The notes under the pieces were generated by a model. That model was not told the origin of the DNA. It was given only the letters and a program-made list of their open reading frames with translations, and ran no database searches. From Patellaria atrata CBS 101060 (lineage: Eukaryota; Ascomycota; Dothideomycetes; Patellariales; Patellariaceae): 64,000 nt of DNA. The translations under genes and the position numbers were made by a program. Location of the stretch: positions 146,834-210,833 of the forward strand of contig MU006094.1 of the NCBI GenBank assembly GCA_010093705.1, written 5' to 3'. This document shows positions 50,174-62,311 of this stretch, in pieces (position 1 is the first letter of the stretch; each line of letters opens with the position of its first letter).

Positions 50174-51029
50174 TGTGTTGGCATTTTACATTGTGGGTGG
50201 AGAGAGGTTTGGCTATTATTATTATGAACGGTGACCGGTATGATAATGGCGGAGGGGGTAAGTTAGGGGGACGCATCCCACCCCAAAGAAAAACTACGAG
50301 ATATCCATAATTCACGAAGCATGACGGGGGAACGGGAGGTTTCTTTTTTGCTTCTCAAATTTCAGGTAAAATTTCCTCACGAACCACACCCTTTCTTGTA
50401 AAAACAAACTAATACCGTAAGAAAACTTGGCAAGGTAATGCACGAAAAAGAAAATGTAGATAATCTTTTTTTTCTTTAACATAATACCCGTTACACTCCT
50501 CTACTTCTTTTTCGCATTTCGTGAGATTTATACTGGAAAACAGAAACCATCGTGATTTTAGCATTCGTAAACTGTCTCCTTCCGAGAGGGTGCCCATTTC
50601 GCAACTGCTTGAGATACATGATAACCCCTGTGCCGCAAACATGACGTGCAAACATTTTTCGTCGATGCCGTAAACTGATGGGAAAGGGAAGGACGCCGGT
50701 ATGGAAGTGAAGAAAGTTGGGGCACCAGCCCAGTGCATGCATCCATCTGAGAGACAAAGGAAAAGGAACGGGGAAAAGGGGATGCTGAGGAGGCCGCCGC
50801 CGTGCCCGGGGTATACATGCAATGATGCTGATGGACGAACTGCACGCAATCTAAAACAGAAAGAAAAAAGAGCCCACAGAGGGATGGATGAAAGAGGTGA
50901 TTACAAGAAAAAGTGGGAAAACACTGACCCCAGGGACTACGGACTCTTCATCATGGCCGTAACGCTATTCCACTTCTGCTTCAGGGTCTCATGTTCGGAA
51001 TTAATCTGTGATCAGAAATTAGTCTGAGC
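50174..51029. other. Convergent intergenic
   Basis: 3' flanks of the C2 and Rab-GAP genes. A 146-codon minus-strand frame at 50409-50849 has no domain, no splice context and T-rich composition, and is taken as untranslated. Confidence 0.5.
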
Positions 51030-53866
51030 TCAATCCATCTCAATGGCATACTGAGAGTTGAGGCCAGCGGAGATCATATCACTCACTTGTGCGTACTGCA
51101 GCTTCGTCTCGACGAGCACGCGCTCCATGTCCTGCAGCTGCTCTTCCAGTGCGCGGTTCTCGTTGTGCACTTCGATGTTGCGGGTCATGACCGTTTCCAT
51201 CTCACCCTGGAGGCGCGCGTGTACCTCCTCCGCCTGCGTGTCCACGATCTTCTGCATTTCCTCCACTTTGCTTTTCAGCGCTTCGTTATCGTCGGATAGG
51301 TTCTCGTTTTCCACCTTGATCTTGACGAGCTCCGACGCGAGCTGCACGTGTTCCGTGTCCGACTTCTCCGCGCGTTCTTCCAGCGTGCGGACCTTTTGGG
51401 TTAGGGATGTGACCAGCTGTTTGAGGGAGTCGAGCTCAATTTCCCGTTCCTTTTCGAGACGTTGTTTCTCTTTCCACTCGGCTGTGTACGCTTTGAGCAT
51501 TTCCGGGGTGATTTTGATGGCGCAGGCGTCTTGGACGAGCATGTCGGCGCGGTAGACCTCCTTATCGACGCCGCCGGCGCTGCCGAAGAAGCCGGAGTCC
51601 AGGATGGAGCTTGCGGAGGGCGCTTTGTCGATGTAGACGTCGAAAAGTCTTTCCTTCAGGAAGGTGGTGAGGGCGGCCATGTCCTTCATTCCGAGCAGTG
51701 TCTGCGCGTTCTTCTGCATCAACACGATGCCAAACTTAAGGATGGCGCCTTCGAGGCCTTCGCTAAGGATGAGGTCGTAAATCCGCAGTACGAGTTGAAG
51801 TGGGAAACGATATGCGAAGAGGGTGAGGAACCACTGGGTGGCGTAAAGTTGAGGGCTCACACCTCTCCTGTGCAAGTGGCAGTAGAGAGCTGGGTCAAAT
51901 TCTTCTAGGAGTCGTTCGAATTGGTATAGGTGGAGGTGAAGACCGGGCATATCTTGGATAAACATTTCTCGGAGACCGTATTTGTTCATTAGCCGCACCA
52001 TAAGGCAGAAAGCTTCCTCTTCGGGCATCTGCAAGGGAGCACGTAAGTAATCACCACTAATTAGGAAGTCACATGAATGATCACATGACTGGAACTCACG
52101 TTAAAGAGTAAAGGCATGGCGATGAAGTTCATGCCTTGGGCATACCCAACTTCCTGGTCAAATAGTGCATACGCTTTGCACACTCCGAATAGCCCGTCTT
52201 GGAGTCCTGCTGCCATGACATATTTGGAGTAACTTGTTCTGGCTCCTAAATCTCTCTTGATGACCTTCTCTAGCTTTGCTAAGGCCGCAGAATCTTCTCT
52301 GGCTTTCTTTGCCCGCTCCGCTGCATCCAGAGGTGGTGAGTTAGCAGCATTTGTCGTCCCATTTGTTGCAGTTGTGGCTGGTGTAGAATAATCGGAATGA
52401 ATCGAGGATGCAGAGGATTTTATAGATTCCTTTTCCTTCGTAGCTCCACCGAAATGACTACTACTTTCGTGGCGTGAAATTGGCTTGATATTGTATTTTG
52501 ATTGCTCTTTAGCTGTTCCTCTCACGACCAGCTCTTTATAAACTCCCTCAAGTTCTTCGTTCTTACTTTGAGCGAGAACCTGCCATACAACTCCCCTAAT
52601 AGCTTGAGGAATGCCACTCGCTATAGCTTGGTTCAGTTCCTCAGGACTGGTTCGAGCAACTGCAGCTGGACCTTCGTATACGACGGACTGCCACAGATCC
52701 CAATCAACAGGACCAGCAGATTCACTAGCTGCTATTCCGGACACTGTACCTGGAGCAAGATTCGGGTTGATTGTTGTTTGTCTACCTAAGGAAGGCGACA
52801 TTGGCCCGGGACTGGACGCGCCGCGAGCCATATGTGGAGCGCCCTCTTCCTTGTCGTCTGAGACGCTCATCGGGCCGCCAATACCGAGACCAACGCTTGC
52901 GGAGCGGCCGATGAGACCAGCAAGAGCACCATTTTCGGTTCCACCAAGTGCTTCACTGTCGATACCGGCCTCCTCCCTCATCCGTACGAGTTTGAACCTA
53001 TCCCTGAGGCTATCCCGCCCAGACGTCCTTTGACTGCTGGGAGCGTCTGACTCATCCCCATTTGATATTTTACTTAATGTGAGCTCCGGATTACTACCGA
53101 TTGTTGCTAAAGAGGATTGGGTGTTCCTTCTATCGTTGCTTGGTGCAGGAGGTAACGGCGGGGAGCTGACTTTCCGTTCCGAGCCAGTGGCTCGCGATAA
53201 CCATGAAAATGGGCTAGTCAATTTTCGCGACGGAAGTGGTTGTGGAGTGGGGGCTACATGCCGTTCGGGAGGGGGTGGTGGAGGTGGAAAATTGTTCACC
53301 GGTAACGTTCCTGATAGGCCTTGTGTTGAGCCGGTTGAAGTCCGTAGAGGAACTTTAGGAGGAAGAGCAGGTGCGGATGAGGTGGATGAGGACTGTGAGT
53401 GTCCTTTGCTTGCATCTTTTTCATATCAGCATGATTCTCTCGTATTTACAAATAAAAGGAATGATGATTCGTATAATGTTTATCTCCCTAGTATAGCTGG
53501 GTTGAGAAGGAATGAGGGAGCATAAACAAATTACGAACCTTCTTCTAAACTAACATCATCCATTGAGTGTACCGATATCCGGTGTGCTGTCAAGTTTGGT
53601 GACTTCTGGTCCTGCTGCTCTTCCCCTTCTGTATCACCATTCGAAAGGGGGTGTCTCATCTCTGGATCTCGAGACTCGTTTGTTGTAGTTGTTATGCCCG
53701 ACTCTCTACGCGTTAAAGACCTTGTACGATCGGAAGATGTCGAATCCCTTCTTGTTAAGGAACGAGTTCGGGAAGAGGAGTCTCGTCGAACAGTGGAATC
53801 TGGGGCGTCCTCAAACGAGTCACTGTCCCTATCCGAACCATTCTCAGTCGAAGGTTTGTTATCCAT
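51030..53866 (-). CDS. GYP5: TBC-domain Rab GTPase-activating protein (Gyp5/Gyl1-like)
   Basis: Exons: 53866-53539, 53415-52100, 52028-51030, giving 880 residues. It should stimulate GTP hydrolysis by a Ypt1/Sec4-type Rab in ER-Golgi or exocytic traffic. The N-terminus is disordered and Ser/Arg-rich with a polyproline run (NNFPPPPPPPERH). The TBC domain has GIPQAIRGVVWQVLAQS, the arginine-finger motif VIKRDLGART and the glutamine-finger YAQGMN. An insert of about 75 residues (HESSSHFGGATKEKE...) separates the first TBC helices. The C-terminal 150 residues form a strong coiled coil (LKQLVTSLTQKVRTLEERAE onward). Intron 1 (123 nt) is less certain than intron 2 (71 nt). Confidence 0.9.
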
Positions 53867-55659
53867 GGTGAACGTAGCAAAGGAAATTCTAGGAAGTCGT
53901 GTGATTGATTAATCCTCCCTACGTTATGAGGGTAGGCAGATATTCAATGTAGATGATGGTTGCTTTCAGAGAGCTTCGTGAGAACAAGAATCAGTGCAGC
54001 CCATGAATCATATCGAATTATTCCTCGTCTAGCAGACTTGTTCGTTTGTAGAGGTATTGTTGTTGTTGTGGTTCAGGAAACGGTTGCGTGGATGGTGTGG
54101 TTTACTGCAGTCCTACCTTAGTAGTGTCCTTCCTGAGTAATAATTGGCCTAGGGTATGAGTTCTCAGGGCGGGGACTTTTACAGCTTCAAGGGAAATATT
54201 GTAGCGAAATGATACCGCAAGCCGGGGCTTTGGGAGTCGTTTCAAATTAATGAGAGAGGAGGAACAAAATAGGGCCAAAACCTAATACATGCGGAGGTTT
54301 AAACAATTAAACAGGCTTGACAGGGAGTGTGGCTTCAACAAACAGTAACGCTGCCCTGAGATGTGGCGGCTTGAGAGGGCCAAGAGGGATCTTGCCGTCT
54401 TGGAGGTCTCCCCTTAGGTTGGAACAACTTTCCGTTACCTTCAATTATCACTCCAAATATTCTCTATAAGATTACAACAAATGGAATGCACAGCTATCCG
54501 CAATATGAGAGCTTCGAAATGTCCTTTCACTTATTTCTGTATGAAATTACTGCATAGTACAGCACTGAGGTATAGAGTATACTCATCAACTTTAAAGGCT
54601 TCCCAGTATGAAGCATCAGAGGGAAAGTCGTCCACATTATTTGTAACTACAACATCCACCTGACATGACACATGAAATAACAATGATTTATGAGAAAGAC
54701 TATGCTCGCTCTTTGATGCAGTGAAGCTTACCACGTGCTTTGGGTCAGACCAACGGGGACCGGAAACATCTTGAAGAGAAGCACACAGTTCCAACACTGC
54801 GTCTCAACCCAATACGACGTGCTGTTAGCCGATGTGTCGTTTTGGGGTGAGAACTACCCTGTAAGAGCAAGGAGACAATTATCGAAATACTCCTGTAGTA
54901 CAAAGGACGAATGGAGTATATAGTATCACGAGTCTTGTCATACTTATACCACATCTCGTCCCTTTGTTAAATCAAAAAAGCATAGGAACGTGCGAGCGTT
55001 CTGCATTATCTATACATTGGACGCGTTGGAAGACAATTTTTGTACGGGATACATAGATCCCGTATCAGTCATATCATTAGGAAGAATATTGATTCCTAGT
55101 CGTAAGAAGCGATCGTCTTATTCAACGTCCTCGGAAGCTTCTATACAAGCTCTCATATTTTAGAGCTCTGTAACTAAGCGTATTCCAGACCGCTTTGGAG
55201 CTGTGAGACAAAGATTACGATGCACTCAAGTATAAATTTTCGGTCTTTATACCGAGTTCTGTCGATTTATGGTTAAACAGGTCCTCTTCAAATCGAGTAA
55301 GCATGTTTAGTATTCTTCGTGTTATAAAAGTCTAACTGAACCCGGATGTTGTCTCCTTTCAATCATTGTCCGACATGCCTTATTGTGCATCTTTTTAAGG
55401 CTATCAGTCATACACCAGAGTGAATTGTCTCTTCTCGCCGTCGGTACAGATGGCTACTTAGAGATTCTGCCGCTGTTATGTGTGACTTCGTGCCTTCTGA
55501 TCTCGGTCCACGCCGTTTCACGAGCTTGGCGGGCCTTTTTCCATTTGAGCTTTATATGTCAAGTTGACCTCCCTGCTACCTCTCTTCTCTCACTTTGAAT
55601 CTCCCTTATTCCAGCTGTCCTCTTTTCAACTTCGTTCTATTCGACCTGGGCAAAACACA
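53867..55659. promoter_or_regulatory. Long divergent intergenic (Rab-GAP / FAD monooxygenase)
   Basis: 1.8 kb with no supported gene, the largest gap in the window. It is mixed composition, AT-rich from 54440 to 55350. I checked for tRNA-like and coding signals and saw none. It may include long 5' untranslated regions. Confidence 0.45.
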
Positions 55660-57199
55660 ATGAAGGTAATAATTGTGGGAGCTGGAATTGGGGGTTTGAC
55701 CTGCGCAATCACTTGCCGACAGCAAGGTCTTGATGTTGTCCTATTGGAGAAGGCGCCGCACATTGAACCTGTAAGGAAGTTCCACCATATTTATCGTCCA
55801 ACTGAGGGACTTACCCACACCAGTTCGGAGCTGGCATTCAAATTCCACCGTAAGTTATAAAAATATCTCTAGGTCTCAAAGTCACAAGTTTGCGTGATCT
55901 AATGATATCTCATCAGAAATGCAACTCGAGCAATCAAACATCTAGGCATATTGGAGAAGCTCGAGCAGGCTGCACATTCTCTTGAAGGTGTTAGCATCAA
56001 GCGTTATGAAAACGGAAAGGAGCTTTTCAAGGCTGGGAGGAGCTGGGAAGTACCATGGCTGTAGGTTCTAATTCATATTTGATTCATACTTAATTCATAC
56101 TTCTGGACCTTGGGTTACTCTAACCTTTGGCTACAGTGTCATTCACCGGGTAGATTATCACAAGATCCTCTTCGACACCGCCGTAGAACACAGTACTAAG
56201 ATCACTCTGGGCGCGGAAGTGAAGTCTGTTGACTTCGACAAAACCACCATCACCCTAGCATCCGGCGAAGTGGTCGAGGGAGATGTCATACTGGGAGCAG
56301 ACGGTGTGCCAGCCACCCTCATACCAGCTCCAATTCTTCACTAACGACATCCAGGCATCTATTCCACCCTTCGCCCATTACTTCTCTCGGAACCTTCCCC
56401 ACCTAAAGAAGCAGGAGATCTAGCTTACCGTGCCACCATTCCTGTAGCCGATCTTATCCTACTTCGTGATGAAACTGTCACCAAGCTCATCACAAGTCGG
56501 GTTGTGACCATCTGGTTCGGCCCCAAAACCCACGCAATATTCTATCCGGTACGTAAAGGGCAGGAATTCAACCTCATACTGGTCCGTCCAGATGATCTAC
56601 CCGCGCACATCAACAAACAAGCGGGTTCGATCGACGAAATGCGTGGCAGCTTCGAAGGCTGGGACCCAGTCCTCAAGCACATCTTGTCATGCGTCCCCCA
56701 CGTCCTGAAGTGGAAGATCCAGCACCTGCCTGAAATTCCAGCCTGGACTCGCAACCGTTTCGCTCTTCTCGGTGATGCATGCCACCCAACCCTGCCTTAC
56801 ATGGCACAGGGCGCTGCACTCGCAGCTGAAGATGCCATCACCGTCGGACTGCTCCTCGGCAATCTCGCCAAGACCGCCGACAATGCGACCCGAATCCCTG
56901 AGGTCCTCGCCCTTTATGAGAAACTCCAGCGCAGCCGTGCGGAACTGGTTAGTCGTGGCGCGTTGACGAATCAGAAGATGTACCACCTGCCTGATGGACC
57001 GGAGCAGAAGTCGCGTGATGCGGAACTTGCATCTGCTGGCTGGGAAGAACCCGATCGCGCAAGGGAGTGGAAGTTCATAGATCGGGAGTTCTTGCGCCAA
57101 TTGGAGGGTCATGATGCGTACGAGGCAGCGGAGAACGCATGGACAGCTTTTAAGAAGGGCAACGAGGGGATGAACGGGAAGGAGGTACCTTCTCTCTAA
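55660..57199 (+). CDS. FAD-dependent monooxygenase (salicylate hydroxylase-like)
   Basis: Exons: 55660-55770, 55824-55849, 55917-56060, 56137-56303, 56355-57199, giving 430 residues, every phase consistent. It is a group A flavin hydroxylase that would use NAD(P)H and oxygen on an aromatic or similar small acid. The FAD Rossmann motif is at the start (VIIVGAGIGGLTCAI). GAGIQIPPNATRAIKHLG follows across a 26-nt microexon. The DG motif is GDVILGADG, and the GD motif is FALLGDACHPTLPYMAQGAALAAEDA. There is no TM anchor, unlike many secondary-metabolite FMOs. The first intron starts at GTAAGG right after HIEP. The substrate is not readable; a catabolic role is as likely as a biosynthetic one. Confidence 0.87.
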
Positions 57200-57682
57200 G
57201 TTTCAGTCCTTTCGTTGATCAATGCCTCAGGAAGATGTCCTGAATCTTAATACGGTCTCTTTCTAAAATAGATAGCGTGAGTTAGGGGGAGCAATGGGTA
57301 GATTTTATGCTTGACGACTTTACCACTATAGTAGGTGTAAGAAATATAGCATCCTCCAAACTTGATCCCAGTTAGTGACTATTTTGCATGCATCGATTTT
57401 ATTCGAGGTATAACTGGCACAAATTCCACCCCTCTCCAGCGGAATGCGGGGCGGAACCTCCGAACTCGCGCAAGCTGTCCACATGAATCATTTATTCTAG
57501 GCCTCTAGGTACAAAGTAAGAGTCACCAAAATTCACTATATCTTCGTCTCCTTTGTTCGCCACAACTTTTCTGTCCTCAGATTTCTTCAATTGAGAGCAA
57601 TTGACTTTGTATCTCAGTTTTTTCCGACCTTCAATTGACTACATTATCCTCAATCTGTAATTTACTCTAACTATACCCCACA
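57200..57682. other. Intergenic, tryptophan synthase promoter
   Basis: Ends in a CT-rich leader before the start at 57683. I found no clear TGACTC-type Gcn4/CpcA site by eye. Confidence 0.45.
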
Positions 57683-60117
57683 ATGGACGGCATCAAGAAG
57701 ACGTTTGCGCAATGCAAGAGAGAAGGACGTGTATGTCGATTAAATTATTTACAGTCCTAATACTAGTCATTTGAATGCTAATTGATCTCATAGTCTGCAC
57801 TGGTCACCTATGTGACTGCTGGATACCCTACCGAAGCCGAAACGGCTGATATTCTACTTGGGATGGAAGCTGGTGGCGCAGGTATTGTCCAGTCTCAAAA
57901 ACGAGGTTCTACATACGATGTGTTCTGATCAAGTTTTATAGATCTCATTGAATTGGGTATGCCATTTACAGATCCAATTGCTGACGGGCCTACAATTCAA
58001 AAGTCAAATACCGTAGGTACTACGTTGCCCCAGGACCCTCTTCGCCCCTTCGTCAAACTGGCCTCGTTACATCATTACGTATTATGCTTATACCATGTCT
58101 AGATTGCATTAAAGAACGGTATCACGACTGAAGGATGTCTACAAACGGTTCGCGACGCTCGGAAACGAGGTCTGAAAGCACCAGTGTTATTGATGGGCTA
58201 CTACAACCCCCTCCTAGCATACGGAGAGGAGAAAATGCTCAAAGATGCTAGAGAAGCAGGTGTTAACGGTTTCATAATGGTGGACTTACCGCCGGAGGAG
58301 GCTGTGAGGTTTAGAAATTATTGCACGAAAGCTGGGTAAGTGTCTCCTCAAGGGGGTTTGCACGTTGCTAAAACTGGTCCCAACTTAGACTTTCATATAT
58401 TCCACTTATTGCCCCTGCAACCTCAGAATCGCGGATGAAGCTCCTCTGCAAGATTGCCGATTCATTTATCTACGTAGTATCGCGCATGGGCGTGACTGGT
58501 GCTACTGGAACCCTAAACGCACAGCTACCGGAATTACTCGAACGTGTCAAGAAATGGTCCGGTAATATTCCCGCAGCTGTCGGATTCGGTGTTAGCACAA
58601 GAGACCATTTCTTGAGTGTAGGAAATATCGCAGATGGTGTCGTCATTGGTAGTCAGATCATTAACACATTAGAAGCTGCGCCCTCAGGACAACGAGCAAA
58701 GGCAGTGGAAGATTATTGCAGTGAGATTACGGGAAGAAGACCAGGTCAAAACAACAACACAAGAGAGGTGGGCATTGTAGAGGCCGTGGGGGAGGCGAAA
58801 GAGCCAAACGGGGTTCACGTTGACGGTGTTGTCAAAGATGAGGACGTACCGGACGGTGCTGGCCTTGTTGACCAGATTGAAGCTCTTAATGTTGATGGTG
58901 ATGTAAATCTTTCAGCAATACCAGCACGATTTGGGGAGTTCGGTGGGCAATATGTCCCCGAGTCACTGATGGATTGCCTATCAGAACTTGAGAAAGGGTT
59001 CAATGAAGCAAAAGAAGACCCTAAGTTTTGGGAAGAATACCGCTCATACTACCCCTATATGGGACGACCGGGCCAACTACATCTTGCCGAACGTCTTACA
59101 GAGCATGCAGGTGGAGCGAACATCTGGCTCAAGCGAGAAGACCTAAATCATACCGGTAGCCACAAGATTAACAACGCGCTCGGTCAAATTCTTCTGGCAC
59201 GCCGTCTCGGCAAGACCGAAATCATCGCCGAAACAGGAGCCGGGCAGCACGGTGTCGCAACCGCAACGGTCTGCGCCAAATTCGGCATGAAATGCACCAT
59301 TTACATGGGTGCCGAAGACGTTCGCCGCCAAGCACTGAATGTCTTCCGTATCAAACTCCTCGGCGCGCAAGTCATCGCCGTCGAAGCCGGTTCCCGAACC
59401 CTACGGGATGCAGTCAACGAAGCCCTCCGCGCCTGGGTCGTCCGTCTTTCCACAACACACTACATCATCGGCTCAGCTATCGGCCCTCACCCCTTCCCGA
59501 CCATCGTCCGCACCTTCCAGTCCGTCATCGGCAACGAGACAAAAGAGCAGATGCAGAAACTGCGCGGCAAGCTCCCCGACGCCGTCGTCGCCTGCGTAGG
59601 CGGCGGCTCCAACGCCGTCGGCATGTTCTACCCCTTCTCGGACGACCCGAGTGTCAAGCTTCTCGGCGTCGAAGCCGGTGGCGACGGCCTCGACACGGAC
59701 CGCCACAGCGCCACACTCTCCGGCGGCTCCAAGGGCGTCCTTCACGGCGTGCGCACTTACGTCCTCCAGGATAAGCACGGCCAGATCTGCGACACGCACT
59801 CCGTCTCCGCCGGCCTGGATTACCCGGGCGTCGGACCTGAGCTGTCGGCGTGGAAGGATAAGGATAGAGCGAAGTTCATCGCTGCTACGGATGCGGAGGC
59901 GTTTTTGGGCTTCAAGTTGCTCAGTGAGCTTGAAGGGATCATACCAGCGCTTGAGACGGCGCATGCAATTTTTGGCGCGCTGGAGTTAGCGAAGACGATG
60001 GAGAGGGGAAGGGATGTCGTTGTTTGTTTGTCTGGGAGGGGCGATAAGGATGTTCAGAGTGTGGCGGATGAGTTGCCCAGGTTTGGGCCGAGGATTGGGT
60101 GGGATTTGAGGTTTTGA
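57683..60117 (+). CDS. TRP5: Bifunctional tryptophan synthase (alpha-beta fusion)
   Basis: Exons: 57683-57730, 57794-57881, 57942-58012, 58103-58335, 58389-60117, giving 722 residues (yeast Trp5 has 707). The alpha half cleaves indole-3-glycerol phosphate to indole; the PLP-dependent beta half condenses indole with serine. The alpha part shows [33 protein letters not shown] with the catalytic Glu and Asp, and [10 protein letters not shown] linker of about 60 residues ([16 protein letters not shown]...) joins the beta part, which starts [13 protein letters not shown]. The PLP lysine is K406 in [14 protein letters not shown], and the phosphate loop is [10 protein letters not shown]. Four of the five exons lie in the alpha half. 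The 3' half of the beta part is clearly GC-richer than the rest. Confidence 0.95.
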
Positions 60118-60897
60118 GGGGGTTTTTTGGGTTAAAGTCAGGGTGTTGGTGGAGGTGTAGATGGAGGGTCGTGGGTCGTACATCGGGATTGGCGTTCCAT
60201 AGGTCAGAGATAAAAAATTTAAGGTTAGATTGTGTGTGAAGAGGATGTGGTGAGGATTCGTTGTTCTATGCATGTGATACTGCTCTGCTCGCTTTGCGGT
60301 ATGCGATCGTTGTATTATAGATCTACAGTGTTGATCTTGGGATTGGAAGGTGGGTTTCGCGGAATGCTCGTTTTGAACACAGTCCTACGGTCGAAGTGTA
60401 CAGTACTGTGGGGATTTACTGTACAGTGCGAGTACAATACGCCAGATACATACAAGACAGTAAGAATATTGGAGGTACATTGAGAGTGTACGAATATAAT
60501 AGGGGAGCAGCGTACAAATACGGTTAAAGTAGAGAGTACGATTTTAAGTGTACAGTACTGTTAAAGAGTACAGTACGGCTGGAGAGTACAGTACGGGGAA
60601 GAATAGAGGATGTGAACAGTGAAATGGGAGTACTGTGTGATAAAGGAAAGTATTCTAAAACCGAGGAAGTACTCAAAGGTGAGGAATGGTCATGACGGCC
60701 ATTCAGTTTCGTGACTGTGCCACCAGACGCTCCAGAGATAATGAGAGCGAAAGGTGTACAATCGAGTATATTGATAGGGTATCGATAATCAGTGCAGTCA
60801 ATACAACATCTCTTTTCCAAACCCACCATTCTCTTCATAGTATCGTACCAATAAATTCTCACCAATACCCAAGCCTACACCGTACCCAGGAACACCC
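60118..60897. other. Convergent intergenic with GTACAGTAC repeats
   Basis: No gene. It holds the repeat cluster listed separately, within the 3' flanks of the tryptophan synthase and Pga2-like genes. Confidence 0.5.
60398..60594. repeat. Cluster of GTACAGTAC repeats
   Basis: Perfect GTACAGTAC copies lie at about 60398, 60549, 60568 and 60586. The last three form an imperfect tandem with an 18-19 bp unit (AGAGTACAGTACGGCTGG-like). Partial words (GTACAGTGC, GAGTAC, CGTAC) fill the gap between them. The word is nearly self-complementary. Confidence 0.8.
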
Positions 60898-61377
60898 CTA
60901 ATCCACCAAAAACTCCGCAATATCTGCATCCTCATCATCTCCAATCTTCTCCTTGATCCTCTCTTCCCTAACCCTCAACGCCTCCTTAACGACCCTCTTC
61001 TGCCTCTTCCTCGCGTTCCTGCCCCACTCCGCCCCCTTCGCAACGCGTACCTCCTCATCCCCCTCCTCATCACTACTCTCCAAATCGACCTCCACCTTCC
61101 TGCCCTTGGCATCCCTCAAATCGTTCGCCGAGATCTTCGGCTTCCCGTCCGGGGTCAACGAGTGGGCGTCTTCGGTGGACTTGTGCGATTGGGCGAGGTA
61201 CTTGCGCGCGAGGTAGTCGAGGAACTTGCGGATGAAGAGGACGTACACGCCGACGATTATGACGAGCCGGATGTAGTCTTTCGCCGTCATGGTGTCGAAG
61301 GTGCGGTTGGCTTGGTGGACGAAGTTGGAGAGCCAGGTTGAGGGGGGGGTGATGCGGTCGGTGAGGGGTTTAGACAT
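60898..61377 (-). CDS. PGA2: Pga2-like ER membrane trafficking protein
   Basis: A single exon of 159 residues. Yeast Pga2 is an ER/nuclear-envelope protein needed for processing of Gas1 and alkaline phosphatase, an early secretory step. The N-terminal half has AKDYIRLVIIVGVYVLFIRKFLDYLARKY, one TM span with the family's typical Tyr/Arg surroundings. The rest is acidic then basic (VEVDLESSDEEGDEEV, then AEWGRNARKRQKRVVKEAL), ending in DDEDADIAEFLVD. Length and layout match the fungal family. It is divergent to the MHF1 gene. Confidence 0.8.
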   Translation of the reverse strand: MSKPLTDRITPPSTWLSNFVHQANRTFDTMTAKDYIRLVIIVGVYVLFIRKFLDYLARKYLAQSHKSTEDAHSLTPDGKPKISANDLRDAKGRKVEVDLESSDEEGDEEVRVAKGAEWGRNARKRQKRVVKEALRVREERIKEKIGDDEDADIAEFLVD

Positions 61378-61841
61378 TTTGGCGATAGGATGGTAATGGG
61401 CGGTTAGTGAGATGGTTTAATTGTCCTGAGGGGCGAGGATCTCGAGAGAAGAGATGTCTAGTGGTGCTATTGTATGCTATGCTTTTGCGGAGGTTGCGGA
61501 GCGAGCGGAAAGTTTCTCACTCGCTATGTATGGCCGCAGTGACTAGCACAGGGCGAATTTTCTTAAGGGAATAAGTGCAGAAACAGTTTTATATACGAAA
61601 ACTGACGAGGAACTTAAATTTGAGAAGGAATTGGTGCCATTGCGCTTCTGACTGCCTAAAGCGCATTTTTCATCAACCCACACTGTGAACCCCAGATGTC
61701 CGCTCCGACCACCGCGGAAGAACTCCGGCTCCTGTCATGTCCTCCTAGCTCCAAAGCGCGTCACCGTTTTAGGATAATTCTAAACATACGTCTTCCCCTT
61801 CAAAGTATCCCCAAACCTCTACCTCCACCATACAGTAAACC
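61378..61841. promoter_or_regulatory. Divergent upstream region of PGA2-like and MHF1-like genes
   Basis: 464 nt between outward start codons. An open frame from 61696 that runs past the real MHF1 start is taken as 5' untranslated sequence. No specific site recognised. Confidence 0.45.
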
Positions 61842-62311
61842 ATGGCAGAAGCAGAAGAAGCCCTCAAAACCGAGGTGTGCCCATTCCCCTAGCCCATCCC
61901 CTCCCTTTTACCCCTACCCTATAACTATAAACACTAACACCCCTCCAGCGCCTCAAATCCGCCCTCTGGTACTCCATCGGCCAGCTCGTCGACCACACCA
62001 CGCTCTCCTCCACAACCGCCACAAACGCAACCCCGCAGTTCATCGGCGCTTTGACGGAGCTGGTCTGGACGCAGATCGGCAGCGCGAGCCGGGATCTAGA
62101 GATGTTCGCGAAGCACGCGGGTCGCGCCACGGTTGCGACGGACGATGTGTTGCTGCTAGCGAGGCGAAACGAGGGACTTGAGGCGCTACTGAGGGGGTTT
62201 GTGGAGGAGTTGAGGGGGAAGGCGGGGAAGGGGAAGGGAAAAGAGAGGGCGAGGCCGGGACCTGGGGGTGGGGTGAAGAAGACGAAGGGGAAGAGCACGG
62301 CGCGAAAATAA
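61842..62311 (+). CDS. mhf1: CENP-S / MHF1 histone-fold protein
   Basis: Exons: 61842-61874 and 61949-62311 (74-nt intron), 131 residues. CENP-S pairs with CENP-X (MHF2); the tetramer binds DNA at kinetochores and stimulates the FANCM/Fml1 helicase at stalled forks. The first exon is MAEAEEALKTE. The second begins RLKSALWYSIGQLVDHTTLS and has the histone-fold helices ATPQFIGALTELVWTQIGSA and DLEMFAKHAGRATVATDDVLLLARRN, the family signature. The basic tail (GKGKGKERARPG...KGKSTARK) is likely DNA-contacting. Length fits the family. Confidence 0.9.

Noticed and set aside
50409-50849. 146-codon minus-strand frame between two convergent genes
   Set aside because: No domain, no intron context, T-rich; probably untranslated sequence of the neighbouring genes.
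51462-51908. 148-codon plus-strand frame
   Set aside because: Opposite strand of the coiled-coil and TBC region of the Rab GAP.
59292-59774. 160-codon plus-strand frame, Arg/Pro-rich
   Set aside because: Shadow of the GC-rich beta half of tryptophan synthase in another frame.
61696-62181. 161-codon plus-strand frame starting upstream of MHF1
   Set aside because: The histone-fold protein uses another frame with an intron; this frame is a leader plus shadow, Pro/His/Arg-rich.
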